From Mucidula mucida (lineage: Eukaryota > Basidiomycota > Agaricomycetes > Agaricales > Physalacriaceae), in the NCBI GenBank assembly GCA_015501055.1, contig JADNYV010000011.1:310001-374000 (forward strand): a stretch of DNA of 64,000 nucleotides, given 5' to 3'. Each line of letters begins with the position of its first letter. Position 1 is the first letter of the stretch. The position numbers and the translations under genes are program-made. This document shows positions 48,567 through 62,080 of this stretch, one piece after another. The notes under the pieces were generated by a model that was not told the DNA's origin, did no database searches, and worked only from the letters and a program-made list of their open reading frames with translations.

Positions 48567-49559
48567 ATTCCGTGCTGAGTGACCGTGAATCCACCCTAGG
48601 ACGGTGAATAACAGTGGCTGTGATTCGGGATGGCTTTGTTATGATTGGGTTCTTCGCCGTGCGTAACGGAGGATCAAGGAGAAATCAGTTCGATGGTGTG
48701 CTGGGAGTTTTGATTTGTTTTGATGGATCGGAAGTGTTGTGAATATTCAAGTGGCCAAAAGGATTTTTGGTAGCAAGGAATCAGTTTAGGGATTACTTAG
48801 AGCAGCTTTTCGAAGGACGGAGGGCGACCACGGAGGGATTCCGGAGAGGAAGGCCGTTCTTTTTGAAAAGCCGATGGAATAGCCACTCGAGTCCGAGATG
48901 GTGCAGCCAAAGAGGGACATTTGAGGAAGAAATTGATTGTATCAGACTCGGAGTAGGAGCGTGAGAATTGTCGTACCGTTGACAGCGACGCTCAGGCCGC
49001 GACTACAGTCCTTGCTTTGTACGTCCATCATAACGTTTCAATACCAACCACGTTGCTGGAATCTGGTATGTCGTATAGGCATCGCCTTTTGGAATCTGCT
49101 TTTTCATCTCGTTGTCCAGCCTTCGGAGATCTGAGTGGTGTTGGCGCTCTCTTCTGTCTAAGCTGACAATGTCTGCTCTGAGCCTTTCAGATGAAGCTAA
49201 ACGCCACAAATGTCCAATATACTTTTTTCAAAGGCACAACTAGGTACACACAGGCGTCACCAGCTGTACAAACTCACGAGGGCGGCTACTCTGATCAGAT
49301 GGTTTAGGTACTGCAGTTAAGCGTTTGCGGATCAATGGCTTGAGCCCCACTCTTCTTGTCGCGTTTGTCCAGATTCTTGGTCAGTGATCGACTCGGACTT
49401 GGGTTTGGCGCGTGAAACCGTCCGCCGTCTTCGCTACTTCACTCATTCGCGTTCCGTGACCTCACGGCTTATATAGGACTGGCCTCCGTGCTTCTGTCCG
49501 CACTTGCTTCCTCGTCGACAGCACCTCATTGACATTCGCGCGAGAACACCCTCATCATC
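48567..49559. promoter_or_regulatory. Upstream region of the polyketide synthase
   Basis: Nearly 1 kb without a supported gene. A TATATAGG at about 49474-49481 lies some 80 bp before the PKS start region, a plausible core promoter. Confidence 0.4.
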
Positions 49560-52500
49560 ATGCTTCCTACATCAACATTCCCATCTTCAATGGCCAAGGC
49601 TCACCTGCCTTTAAACTCACCCCGATGCGCGAGCTCGCATTCCGTGACGCTACGCGTCCGGCCGGATCCCTTCTCTTGGCGGCGTGTCATGCTGCTTTCC
49701 ACACCGAGCTATCGACGCTGTCTATTTCTGAACGCGATGTTGACCTGTCCGACTTTCCGACCAAAGAGTCCCTCCTGGCAGTCCCCAAAGAGCGTTACGC
49801 TCACAACGCCATCATCTCCGGCTCTAGCCTCTTCATTATACAAACCCTTCGCTACCTTGCCTTTATCGACGCGTCTAACTCGCTCACCCCATTCAGCGAT
49901 AGCTTGAATCTTAATGCATCGCATGGCGTTGGTGTTTTGGGTTTCTCTTCCGGAATCTTACCGGCTACTGTTGTTGGGACATCAATGTCTCTTGCTGCCT
50001 TCCTTCATAACGCGCTGGAGTCGTACAGGTTGGCACTTTGGATCGGTGTTCGTGTTCAACAATATCGAACCGAGATCCTCAAGAAATCTTTCATCGAGTT
50101 TTCGGCTCCTTGGAGTCTTGTCTTCCTTGGGACGGAAAAAACTACAGTGGAAGCAGCCATTGCAAAGTTCGCCGAGGTACTTGCATTCTTAACTCTGTCC
50201 TAAAAATATCCTCAAAACAAGCAAAATAGACGCGCGAAGCTACGCCACTTTATGTCACCGCGATCATTGATTCCACGTGCGTTACCGTGTCAGGACGCCC
50301 AGACACGCTAGCGTGCTTCGCGAAGGAGTTCAAAGCGGCTGTGCACAATATGACACTGGAAACGCTTTACCACGCGCCAACTCACGTGGAGGGAGCACGC
50401 AAAGCTGTTCTCGCAGATGCTGAGCGTCGCGATATCCAATTCCCTCGTTTGGAAGACATACGCGTTCCCATTCGGTCTAGCTTTACGGGTGAGGCGATCC
50501 ACGCCAAGAGCGCGGACGGACAGTCATTGCTGGAGCTTGTTGTGGACATGATTCTAACCCAGCCAGTCAACTGGGACTTGGTGTCCAGCGCGGTTGCCAA
50601 GGTCTCCCTTCCTGCGTCCGTTCGAATTCTGAACCTTGGGCCGGGAAGCGGTCTCATGAAATCGTTGGCGAAGGATTTGGGAGATGTCTCTACGCTGGAC
50701 CTCAGTGTGTCGGATCTCCCGCATCCTCCCAAGCAGGAACCCATTGCTATCGTTGGCATGGCCGTGAACATGCCAGGAGCACCTAATGTCGCCAAACTTT
50801 GGGAAGTTCTGGAGCAAGGTATCAACACTATTTCGGAGGTCCGCATAATTTCTTGATTCTATTCGGCGCGATGCTAATAGTCTCGCAGATTCCCGAAAAT
50901 CGTTTCAAGGTCTCGGACTATCAGGACGGTAAAAGGCAAATGAAGGCCCACACCGGGAACTTTATCGACAACGTGGACGAGTTCGATAACAAGTTCTTCA
51001 AGATTAGTCCCCGCGAAGCCAGGAGCATGGACCCTCAGCAGCGCGTTCTTCTCCATACCGCCTACGAAGCTCTGGAAGACGCTGGCTATGTCCCGAACTC
51101 GACCCCGTCTTTCAATCCAGATACTTTTGGTTGCTACATTGGTGTGGCGACGCACGATTACATTCAGAACTTGCGTAACGATATCGACGTTTATTACAGT
51201 ACCGGTACGTTTGAGCATAGCGTGATCTTATTGTTTGAGACTGATGTTAATCTTCTTTAGGCACCCTGAAAGCCTTCCTCAGCGGTCGACTCTCTTATGC
51301 TATGGACCTCAGCGGACCGTCCATCGTTATCGACACGGCGTGCTCGTCATCTGGAGTTGCAGTCTACCAGGGCGCGCGCGCATTGATGAACGGGGATTGC
51401 AATGCTGCACTCGTAGGAGGAGTCAACGTCATTTCCAGTCCAGACGTATGCGTCTAAAAGCTTAGTTGAAGGTCGATCCTTTCTAACACGTTTTCAGATG
51501 TTCCTTGGTCTCGATCGCGGTCACTTCCTTAGCCCAACCGGGCAGTGCAAGTCCTTCGATGCATCCGCAGATGGTTATTCTCGATCTGAAGGATGCGGTC
51601 TTTTTGTTTTGAAGCGTCTTTCCGATGCTGTCGCGGAGCAGGACCATATCTGGGGTGTCATCCGAGGCGTCGATGTTAATCAAAGCGGTCTCGCGTCCTC
51701 CATTACCCATCCACATGCTCCGACCCAAGTCAAGCTTTTCAAGACTGTCCTGGCTAATGCTGGAGTTACCGCGGCACGAGTCAACGTCGTCGAAGCACAT
51801 GGGACCGGAACTCAGGCAGGTGACCCGGGCGAGCTCGAGAGCATACGGGGAGTCTTCTCGTCTGAGGCCAGGGACCTGCATGTCACGTCTGTCAAGGCAA
51901 ACATTGGCCACTTGGAAGCTGCTTCTGGCGCTGCCGGGTTGGCGAAGCTGTTGTTGATGCTCCGGTATCGCACTATCCCGCGCTGCATCTCGCTCAAGAA
52001 TCTGAACCCCAAGATCCCCTCTGGGAATGGACTGGTCATTGATCGCGTCGCTGCCTCCTGGGATCCTGTAGAGGAAGGGCAGACAAGGATGGCGCTTCTC
52101 AACAACTTTGGTGCTGCTGGTTCTAACACGGCAATATTGATTGAAGAGCACGTACCGGCGTCTATGGACGAGCCGAATATGCATCTTGTCCTCGGTCTTT
52201 CAGCCAAGACGGAGGAAGCTTTGATGAGCTTGAAGGAGCGCTATGTCCAGTGGCTGCAGAGTTCCGACTGCAAAGAGTCTTGGAGCGATATCGCATACAC
52301 TGCGACGGGTCGTCGCCAGCTCTACAGTCATCGCATGGCGCTCTCAGCGTCGAACAAGCAAGATGCCGTCGCCAAGTTACAGAAGGCCAAGTCTGTAGAG
52401 GTTTCTTCTGTTTCCGCCCCAAAGGTGGTATTCGTCTTCTCAGGACAGGGCGCTCAGTACCTCGGAATGGGAAGATCCCTATACGAGACCTCCCCTCTCT

Positions 52501-55500
52501 TCAAATCCATTGTTGACGAGTGCAATGATTTCCTGGTTGCAGCGGGCTTTGTTGGTGTGCTTCCTATCATTTTGTCGGACGGAGAGTCGAGCGGACTTTC
52601 GAAAACGGACGAATTCGAGGCTTATCAGCCTGCCATCTTCGTCCTCGAGTATGCTTTGGCGCGATTGTGGATGTCGTGGGGCTTGACGCCAGCCGCCGTG
52701 GTCGGGCACAGGTAAGGTTCTTCTTATGTTTAGTCTGAGCGGCACTGACGCGCTGCTATAGTCTTGGTGAATATGCAGCCCTTGTCATCGCGAATGTTTT
52801 GTCTCTACAAGGCGCCCTCACCATCATTGCTCACCGAGTCCGATTGATGGTCACGAAGTGCGAAATTGAATCCACTGGAATGATGGCGGTGAACCTTCCA
52901 GCATCGGCTGTCCACAGTCATCTCGCTTCCTTCGAATTTGACTGTGTCGTGTCTCAACAGTACCACTGATTGTGTATTGTCTGGACCACTACCAACGCTC
53001 CGCAAGTTCAAGGAGTATTTGGACGCCATGCTGTATGCAAAAATGTCGTTCTATCTGTGCCATTCGGATACCACAGCTCCGCCATGAACCCCCTTCTAGA
53101 CGAACTCACCCAGATCGCAGGCCTTGTCACTCTCCAGGCACCTACCATCCCCATCATCTCCAACGTCTGTGGAGAGACTGTCCGACCTGGTGACGCGTCG
53201 GTGTTCGATGCGGAGTACTTCGCGAAGCATTGCGCGCAACCCGTTCAATTCGAGCGCGGTGTTGATTCGTTCTTGAACGAGAACAAGGTGGATGCTTGGA
53301 TTGAGATCGGCCCGCATACCGCCTGCCTGCCGATGATCAAGTCGATCGTGAAGGATGGTTCCTCCATGCTCCTTCCCTCGTTAAAGAAGCAGCAGGACCC
53401 TTGGGTCACGCTAACGAGCAGTTTGGTCCTGCTTACCAGTCGAACGTTGGCGTGAACTGGAGAAACATTTACTCTCACATTTCCGCCGTGTCATGTGTCT
53501 CCCTGCCGTCCTATCCCTTCTCGCCGTCGAAGTTCTGGGTCGCGTTCAAGGAAGAGAGTGGATCGGAAGCTATTCGCGTCGAGAAACCTCGGGGTACTCT
53601 CTCCGAATATGCCATGTTGCATGAGTGGGTTCAGCCACCCACGACTGCGAACGGCTTTACATCTATTTTCGAAACTCCGATCGGCCAGCTTGCGAAGTCT
53701 ATTTCGGGTCATCAAGTGGCGGGATTGCCTCTCTGCCCAGCTTCGGTTTATTTGGAACAAGTCCTTGCTGGTATCGCTATTTCTTGGGCTCCTTCTGGTG
53801 ACCGGCATGCTGTTCTTCGCGGGATTACGTTCGCCAATGCTCTTGTCTATGACCAAGCTGTCCCTCGTATCGTCATAACCTCCATCACTCTCAACAACGA
53901 TGTCGGCACCTTCAATGTCAGCTCCAGAGTCGACGGCACCGCTGATCCGGAATCTGTACATGCCCGTGGCGAGTTCAAACTCCAGTCATCCGCCTCTACC
54001 AACACCAAATTCTCGCGTTCGCTTCCCGCCATTAAGCGCAATGTTTCTTCCATCACTCGCCCTGGTCTTCAACACGAGACATTCACTACTCGCACCATCT
54101 ACGAAAACCTCTTCCCACGTGTTGTCGACTATTCGAAGGAGTACCACACCATGGAGAGCTTAACTATCGACGCGAGCCATATGGAAGGGGCCGCCAATGT
54201 TCGCCTTCCCGCCGATTATGACAAGGGCAAGCACGTCGTTCACCCCGTGTTCTTGGACACGCTGCTTCACGTTGCGGGTTTCGTCGCTAACCTACAAGGT
54301 GGTCGTAACGATGCGTTCATCTGTACCGAAGTGGGTTCTGTCAAGGTTCTTCCCGAACTCGTCGATCCAGATGCCAAGTACACCGTTTACTGCAACAACG
54401 TCTGGATTGCTGATGAAGGTATTATGTCGACGGAGGCCTGGGCTTGCAAGGAGGGTCCCACTCCCGAAATCGTCGCCTACATGAAGGGGATGCAGTTCCG
54501 TCGTCTGCGACTGGATTCGTTCTCTAGGATGTTGGCTAGGGCGGCCGGGAAATCGACCATTCCATCGCAGCCTACTTCCGCACCTGTCCGCCACGTCGCT
54601 TTCGCAAAGCCATCCGCTCCGAAGCCTGTCGCATCCAAGACCTCTTCTGTAGACACTATCGTCCTCACAATTGTTGCAGAGACTTGTGGCATCGATGCAT
54701 CCTCTGTCGAGATGGACACGGATTTGGAGGCACTTGGTGTTGATTCACTCATGTCCATCGAGATATTCGGACGTCTACAATCCTCCTTCCCCGGAGCTCG
54801 GCTCGCTGCGAACGTCCTCTCCATGTGTACGACGACGGCCGATATTGCTCGGGAAGTTGCCTCGATGACCCTCAGCGTTCCATCTTCCCCCTCTACGAGT
54901 GGCATGTCTACCCCAGGAACACTTGTGTCGGACGATGACGAACCCACTTCGCTTTCCATTGACGGTGACGATGATGTCGACATTAAAGGTGTTCTAGCCA
55001 ACGTTCTGGCCATCAGCGTCGCGGACATTAAGGACACCACCGACTTTGAACACCTCGGACTCGACTCTCTGACCTCCATTGAGGCTCTCCATGCTCTCAA
55101 AACCGAGCGCGGCCTCGACTTGCCAGGCAACTTCTTCGAGATGTATTCTACTGTACAAGCGGTGCGGGGTTATTTTGGCTCCTCATCCAAGAAAGCCGTC
55201 GCATTCAAATCCGGCTCTACAGACCTTTCCTCGCTTCTGCGCCTTGACGCTTTCCCCTCACCTATCCAGACTCCTACCTCCACTACTAACGACTTGCCGC
55301 TGTTTCTCTTCCATGACGGCAGTGGTCTAGTCAATTATTACTCCCGTGTCGCTCCTCTCCACCGTCCAGTTTGGGGTCTGCACAACCCCCACTTTATCAC
55401 CTCCGAGCCTTGGAGTGGTGTCGCTGAAATGGCGAAGGTGTATGCCGAGAACGTTGCAAGAACTGCGAAAGGACCTGTACTCCTTGGTGGTAAGTCTTTT

Positions 55501-56081
55501 TCAACTGAGCTAATTTCCAACTCATACCCATCTGCAGGATGGTCATTCGGCGGTGTAGCGGCTTATGAAACCGCTCTCCAGTTGGCCAAGCGCGGTATCA
55601 CTGTCAAGGGTGTTGTTCTCATCGATGCTCCCAACCCCGAAAATCACGTCCCTTTATCCACCGCTCTCATTGCCGCTGCCGCACAACTCAACAAAGCCGA
55701 CAACTCTGAAGTGGGTCAACTTGTCAAGACGCAGTTCGCTATGAACTCGGCGATGCTCAAGGACTACGACCCGTTCAAGACTGGGGGTGCATGCCCGCCT
55801 CTTGTTTTCCTGCGCTCCACAGACGGATTAATCCTGCTGGCGTCCGGATGTACCTGTGTGGCTCGCTGATCGCAGCAGGCGTGTCTCTGGATGGGAGAAG
55901 ATTGCTGGGAAGGACGTTAAGATCTTGGACATTCCGGGAAATCACTTTCAGGCCTTTCACCCGAGTAATGTGAGCACCATCTCTTCCTCCTTGTCGCAGC
56001 CAGTTGATCTGACAATCTCGATAGATCAACGCCATCTCTTCCAAAATTGCCGAGGGCTGTGAGTATTTGCAAAGATTATAA
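49560..56081 (+). CDS. Non-reducing polyketide synthase, SAT-KS-AT-PT-ACP-ACP-TE (orsellinate type)
   Basis: It makes an aromatic polyketide, probably orsellinic acid, by analogy with basidiomycete enzymes of the same layout. SAT (49560-50700) has GFSSGILPA, with Ser where many SATs have the catalytic Cys. KS (50735-52150) has [20 protein letters not shown] and [13 protein letters not shown] (52425-53440) has [12 protein letters not shown] and GHSLGEYA. PT (53600-54490) has [16 protein letters not shown] and [14 protein letters not shown]. Two ACPs (GVDSLMS at about 54742, GLDSLTS at about 55062) carry the attachment Ser. TE (55295-56081) has [11 protein letters not shown]. Seven short introns. 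One-base frame breaks lie at about 49562, 52930, 53043, 53432, 55822 and 55838, several in short homopolymers. The gene is either damaged by sequence errors or is a young pseudogene. Confidence 0.9.
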
Positions 56082-56626
56082 TGTGCGGCGACTGTGGTGT
56101 TTATTGGGTTTATCGCTCTGGCATTGTTGTACATTATCACTACATTTTTGGAAATAGATAGAGTGGAATAAAGCATATTTACGCAAACTCTTTGTGTGAA
56201 AGTCATCCACGGTCCTCTGAAGATAAATCCACCCGGAGGAGTCTGAAAATGGGCACAGGCAGAGCGACCTTGAGAAGGGCACTCACAACGAAGTGCTCAA
56301 TGCCAGTACGCTTAGGTCCGGCAGTCAGGATGGGCAAGGTTGGAATAAGTACAGCTAGGTGGACAGGCAGATGCAGCATTGAGTTTGTGGTATGGGGAGG
56401 TATGTGAAGCAGGGGGATGAGGACAAGATCACTCTGTCGATATCACACAACGATGGGTTCGATTCTGGACAATGTCAACAGCAGGGAAGGTCCGCCGGTG
56501 TTCTGCATCGGGTGCCGGTTTCTGTTACTAATGCTTCGTGTCTATACCTCACACTACTTGTCAACTACTAAATAAATTAAGAAGCTTTATCCTTCATTGC
56601 TTTCTCCTCCCTCTCCCGCCGCCTTC
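56082..56626. other. Intergenic, nothing recognised
   Basis: Space between the convergent PKS and PPR-like genes. No frame or repeat of note; CTCC-rich tract near 56605-56640. Confidence 0.4.
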
Positions 56627-58846
56627 TCAATCTCCTTCTCCCTTTCGCTCGCATAGGTCTAATTGCTCCCCTCCTTCAATCTCTCCGTTCTCATCTCTTC
56701 TACCTGACCGACTCCACATCGCCTGAAACTTGGCCTCCTCCCTCTCTGACGAATACCTGCGACCCGCTGTCTCCCAAGTACTCGGCACCAACCCCTTCAT
56801 CTGCAGCACCTTCACCCGCCACGCTCCCATGTCCTCCAACGACGGCAGCGCCTTCTCCCCTAACCACTCTGAGATCCAATCGACCAGCATGCGCCATGGA
56901 CCATCTCCTTCCTGAGGATGCTCCGCACATACACCATGCCAGACGGTCAGAACCAAAGGCACCATACCATCCACAGGGGCAATTCCCAACTCCTTCATCG
57001 CATACAAAATCTTGGGCAACTCTTCAGCTCGCCCGGACAACATCGCGACGACTGCATAATCGAAACAGTTCGCGCCCGACGGTACCACATTCGTCAACGT
57101 CGCATCCAATCGTAGGTCTGGACCGTGCGGTCGGTGCGCGCGCATTGCCTGCCAGAATAGCTCCTGGGCGCGCCCAGCAGGTTCCTTCCACACGGAAAAC
57201 GGTTTATAAGGCTCTGGCTTGGGATTTCTGTTGTCGCCGAGGACGCTCTTGAAAAGGGCAACGGCTTCGTCGCGCGTCTTGCACATCAAAGGATGACGGT
57301 GAAAAAAGGCAAGCTGGGAAAGAGCGCCAGTCGGAGTTCATCGAGTCGAAAAGTCATCCGTACGCATTTGAGCAGGATAGAGAATGTCGAAGAGATGGGA
57401 TAGAGCCCGTACAAGCGCGTCATGTAATCCCACAGAGGAAGACGGCGTCTGGACGCCGCATGTAGCGTAATGACCAGAGCAAGTCGTTCATGCAAATGAT
57501 GTTCATTACTACCGGATTCGCCAGGCGGTATTGCGCTGGGAGGGAGACGTTAACCCGTGCAGCGTGAACCTCAAGGAGATTAAACGCTTTATGGGGTTGA
57601 TCCATCTCAGCAAAGAGTTTCAACCCCACCGACAACGCTTTTGCGTCGAGGATGAAACCCATAGAGGCGAAGCGATGCCAATACATCCTCGCCAGACCAT
57701 ACTGCTTGCGAAGCAGAAGAGCGCGTATTAGGATGGTATAATTATAGACGGACATTCGCATATTCTTCTTGGCTTTAGTGAACGAGGATATAAGGCTCGC
57801 AGCGGAAACCTGTCCATGGCTGGCGGCAGCGGACGCAAATGCAGCATTCCACTGACGTTCGGTCATGTTAGGTCCAGGAACTGACGGCGTCACGTCCTGA
57901 GGTGAATCGCTAGTAAGACGACGGAGGAAATGGAATGCGGAAGTGGGGTCATCCGCAATTTTTGGCCAAGAGGATGGTCAGCCATGAACTGCGCAATTTC
58001 TTGTCGGTAGCGCTCGGGGTTTTGGATTGCGCCACTATTCGCAAAAACACGAACATAGTCTTGGAGATGGGCTGTTGTGGGCACAAATCCTTCGCGAATC
58101 ATGCGATCCCGCAGATGGATGGTGAGCTCCATAGTGACATGGCGGTCGTTGAGGAGCAGCCGATAAGTCGAGGACCATAGCTTTGCTTGGTGAGATTCCA
58201 TGGAAGTCAGGACTGCGAAAACCACCTTGGAGCTGTCCCCCCATTTGACGCGGCTCTTGGAGAGCGACTGCAAGAAGAGATTATAAAAGTCGTTCTGAAG
58301 CTGGGGCGTCAATGTCCCGACAATGGCAAGGAATTGTTCGACAACGCGATGAAGCAGTCGAACAAGACTGAACCGCGCGAGATGATGTGCGGTCAGCACG
58401 AGAAGGGCGGGTTGAAACTGCGCGGGTATCCTGGGGTAGTGAGTATCCGCCAGCGTCACAAGCGGGCCCGCAGCCTGCATGGGCGTCTGCACCTGGTACG
58501 CGATCACGAAAAGCACCAGCCAGTGCGGGACGTCGTGTGGGTCGTAACGGGCCAAAATCACGGCAGAAGTCGCGATATCGCGCGCCTGAACGACCTTGTC
58601 CCACTTTGCGTATTCCCCAAAGGACACCCCATTTTCGCGTAAGCAATCATGCAGGTCGAGACGCCGCCGCGCACGTATAACGTCGAGTAAGGTCCACAGA
58701 TGGCCTTCGGAGCTCTGTCGTAGGAATTGCAGAGTCCTTTCGGGGCCGATGAGGCGCAGAGGCCATTTAGCAACGGTGGCCGTCGTCGTCGTCGAGTATG
58801 GACGAAACTTGCATGATGTCCGCCCAAGCAATAGCAGGCTTTGCAT
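56627..58846 (-). CDS. Mitochondrial PPR-like helical-repeat protein
   Basis: On the minus strand an ATG at 58846 opens a Ser/Thr/Arg-rich presequence (MQSLLLLGRTSCKFRPYST), consistent with mitochondrial import. A long all-helical protein without introns follows. The segment NYTILIRALLLRKQYGLARM with a following DAKALSVGLKLFAEMDQPHK pair fits the 35-residue PPR pattern, suggesting organellar RNA binding. The protein ends near EEAKFQAMWSRSGRRDEN. The frame changes by one base at about 57957 (A run), 57430 (T run) and 57287 (T run), splitting one gene into three apparent frames. I treat them as a single gene of about 740 residues. The target RNA is unknown. Confidence 0.65.
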
Positions 58847-59081
58847 GCGATATTGGCATCTGCGCCGTCGTTGTCAGTGGCCACTATGGTCTTCTTAAAG
58901 GCACTCACCAGTGTCAGTGGCGCACTGTGCTCGTCGGGCGTGGTCGTGGTTTTCTTGAAGAAATTTGAATGACAAATCGAAGCCATCACATGACTGTGAC
59001 TGAACGCGAAAGTCACAATTGATAGATCTTCAACTTTGACCGCCACCGCACTGCCTGCTGTTCTCATTGTCGCGTCAAGAA
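58847..59081. promoter_or_regulatory. Divergent promoter between PPR-like gene and ORC1
   Basis: Only 235 bp separate the two start codons, so promoter elements are shared or overlapping. No TATA box is evident. Confidence 0.45.
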
Positions 59082-61958
59082 ATGGCCCCATCATCTCCGA
59101 GAAAGCTCTCACTATCTCCTAGAAAGGCCCCGCCTGAACCGAAAACCCCCACCCGACGGTCGAAGCGTGGCCAGCCTGCCGTCGAGATTAAAGCTGCCAG
59201 TACTAGTGCCAATCTAGCCTGGTCAACCAGAAATCGGCCCCGTACACGTCTTATTGATCCAGTTACCGACCTCGACAACGATGATACCGACTCCTGGGAT
59301 AAACTTGACCAGACAGAACGGGGGAACTTACGCACCCACATCTACGACGCCTTCGAGCGAACGAAGACGACGACTGTGAAGAAGAAGGCGTCTGGTCAGA
59401 AAAGAGCGGCGGAAGCAAAGATAGGGACGACAGATACGTATTGTATCGGAGACACGGTTCTCGTTCAATCGGCTTTAGCACTCCCAAGTGTTGCAGTCAT
59501 TGTGGGTTTATGGGAGACAGACCTAGACACAGACGACGATGAACCGCTATCGAAGAGAATGCGTATTCGCATCCATTGGTTTCTGAGGCCGAAGCAGTTG
59601 CCAAGGGTCGGCGCAAAACGAGAGCATCAGGAGGTGCGATACTATTAATTCTATGCATGGCCGCTCTAATTCACGCGTCATAGAACGAAATTTATTACTC
59701 TACGACAAAAAACATGATACTTGAATCTCCTGATGCTATTCTGGGTCACTGTCGGGTACTCGATGGGCACGAGGAAGGTATGTCCTTGCCAAATCTTGGT
59801 ATCAGAGTACTCAACCTTGGCCAGTGGACGACGATCCATTTGTGGAGAGTAACGAATTTCAGTGCCTCTCTGCAGTGGATTCTCAACGCGGCTTGTTCTA
59901 TGACTTTGAGTGGAAAGCTCATCGTCAAGATGCCCTCGCTAAGGTGCAAAACGACTCTAGCCTTGACATATCTGGTGCACCGTGGGCGATCGCGGTACCC
60001 ACGAAGAACGAAAAGAAGACAAAGCCAACCAAGACTAGATCATTTCCCAAAAAGCGAGGCTCTGGTCGGAAAAAGCAGGCAAAAGAAGAACAAGATGTCA
60101 GTTCAGACGAAGATCATTCATCAGGTGAAGAGTTTGAAGAGCCTGCAGACACGGACGAAGAAGAAGAAGACGTGGATGATAGTGATGCAGAGGAATCGGA
60201 GGAGGAGGTCGAGGAACCAAAGACGCCGTCCCGCAAACGAAAGCGAGGACCCACATCCACATCGCCCAGAAAACGCTCAAAAACCTCGGTGCAACCCACA
60301 CCACGTTCCAAAGCACGCCTTGCCAGGAAAGCACCGTCTTCACCTAGAAAAAGGCAGAAGTTTACGCGAGTAGCGCAGCCGTCTTACGCATCGGAAGCAC
60401 TACAGGACTTGCCGGATGACCCGTACTTGAGAGCCATGCATATTCTTCATGTCGGTAGCCGCCCTGATGCTCTGCCTTGTCGCGACGCCGAATTCCAACA
60501 TGTCATGGAAAGTGTCCAAACACTCCTTGAAGAAGGAAGCGGTGGCTGTATTTGTAGGTGTCTCTCTTTTGGCTCTCAATTCTGAATTAACGTTTGTCGT
60601 TTTGCAGATATCTCTGGTGTACCTGGTACTGGAAAGACCGCGACGGTTCATGCTGTCATTCGAGAGCTCATGAAGTCGGCGGAAGATAACGTGCGTACAT
60701 TTTCCAACGTCATATTTATATTCTAATATATCCTCAGGAAATTAATCCCTTCACCTACGTTGAAATCAACGGCTTGCGAGTGCCGGAACCACCAGCTGCC
60801 TATAACATCCTTTGGGAGGCCATCTCCCAGCAGACATCAAAAAGGATGGGCGACTGCAAATCAGCTCCAAGGAGAGTCTGAAGAAGCTAACCGGATACTT
60901 TTCGAAGGGTCAAGGCCGGGGTCCTGAAGGGCACGCATGGCGAGTCGTATTCAGCTTCCTTTACTTTCTCTCGCTTATGTTCGAGGTAGTATCGTGTTGA
61001 TGGATGAACTCGACCAGTTGGTTACCACCAAGCAGGACGTGGTGTACAACTTCTTCAATTGGCCTACCATCGCGGATAGCAAGCTTATCGTTATCGCAGT
61101 CGCGAACACGCATGATCTGCCTGAACGGGTTATGACTGGTCGCGTTAGAAGCCGTTTAGGTACGCCACTAAATTGTCCTGCAGTTGCGCTGCTTTCTCAA
61201 ACTCGCGTATATAGGAATGGTTCGGACAAACTTCACGCCGTACTCGGTAGCTCAGCTGATGGAGATCGTCTCATCGCGGCTGGAAAGCGTGAAACGAGAA
61301 GGCGACTCCGAAGTTATCAATCGAGACGCAATCAGACTTGCAGCTCAACGAGTCGCCAATCTCACTGGCGACGCCCGGCGAATCCTTGATGTATGCAGGT
61401 ACGGCTCTTCTCCTCATTTTCTTACTCCTTTCTCATTCTGCTGTGATTGTCGTAGACGTGCTGTTGAGCTCGTACGCCCCGAGAAGAGAGTGGCTACGTC
61501 AAAAGACATTGTCCAAGTCATGTCGGTCATGCAGAACAACCCCACCGCGGCGTACCTGCGCGATCTAAGCTTCCATGAAAGACTTATGCTCGCATCGCTA
61601 GTAAAGTGCGTAAAGCGGGAAGGCGTCGAGGAGATAAAATGGGGCGAGGTTGGTCTCCGAAATTCTACCAACATTGCTGCTTGATTGACGAGTTCTCCTA
61701 TAGGTCCAACATCAACATCTCATCTACATGGATGTCCTAAGGCAAGCCGACGATCCCAGACGGAAGCCAAACGACTTCGAACTTGGTGTGGTATTACAGT
61801 CTCTGGTGGCGTCGAGGGCGATGTTGCTGGAAGACGGGATGGCTGCGTCTAGAAAGGCAGAAGAGGAAAGGAAGGTCATGCTCAACTTGGACCAGAGTGA
61901 GGTCGAACGGGTACTCGGAGATGTGGGCGGAGACGTCTGGAAGAAAGTGTTAAATTAA
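59082..61958 (+). CDS. ORC1: Origin recognition complex subunit 1 (ORC1)
   Basis: ORC1 is the ATP-binding subunit of the complex that marks replication origins and loads the MCM helicase. Start MAPSSPRKLSLSPRKAPPE at 59082. The BAH domain covers about 59410-59930 (DTYCIGDTVLVQS, IHWFLRPKQLPR, DDDPFVESNEFQC). A disordered acidic/basic linker follows. The AAA+ domain has Walker A GVPGTGKTATV near 60620 and Walker B IVLMDELDQLV near 60995, then VANTHDLPERVMTGRVRSRLG. The winged-helix end (LSFHERLMLASLVKCVKREG ... MDVLRQADD) stops at 61958. About eight introns; the one at 60940-60989 is GC-AG. A one-base slip lies near 60832, just before DIKKDGRLQ, in a gene that cannot be lost. Confidence 0.93.
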
Positions 61959-62080
61959 ACGGCGTCTACCTTTTGTTTGTTCTTTCTTCCAAGAGCACTC
62001 CACGGTTTGTCTATATATAGATGCATATAACGTTAAACATTTCCTGTCGCATCAAGGAAGTCGTAAATACAACAGCGCAT

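Noticed and set aside
37406..56081. BBE oxidase, glycosyltransferase and PKS as one biosynthetic cluster
   Set aside because: They are separated by Hsp70, a membrane protein and a pseudogene over 18 kb, with no shared promoter signal.
57286..58846. Three separate minus-strand genes
   Set aside because: One-base slips at A or T runs join them into one PPR-like protein with continuous helical character.
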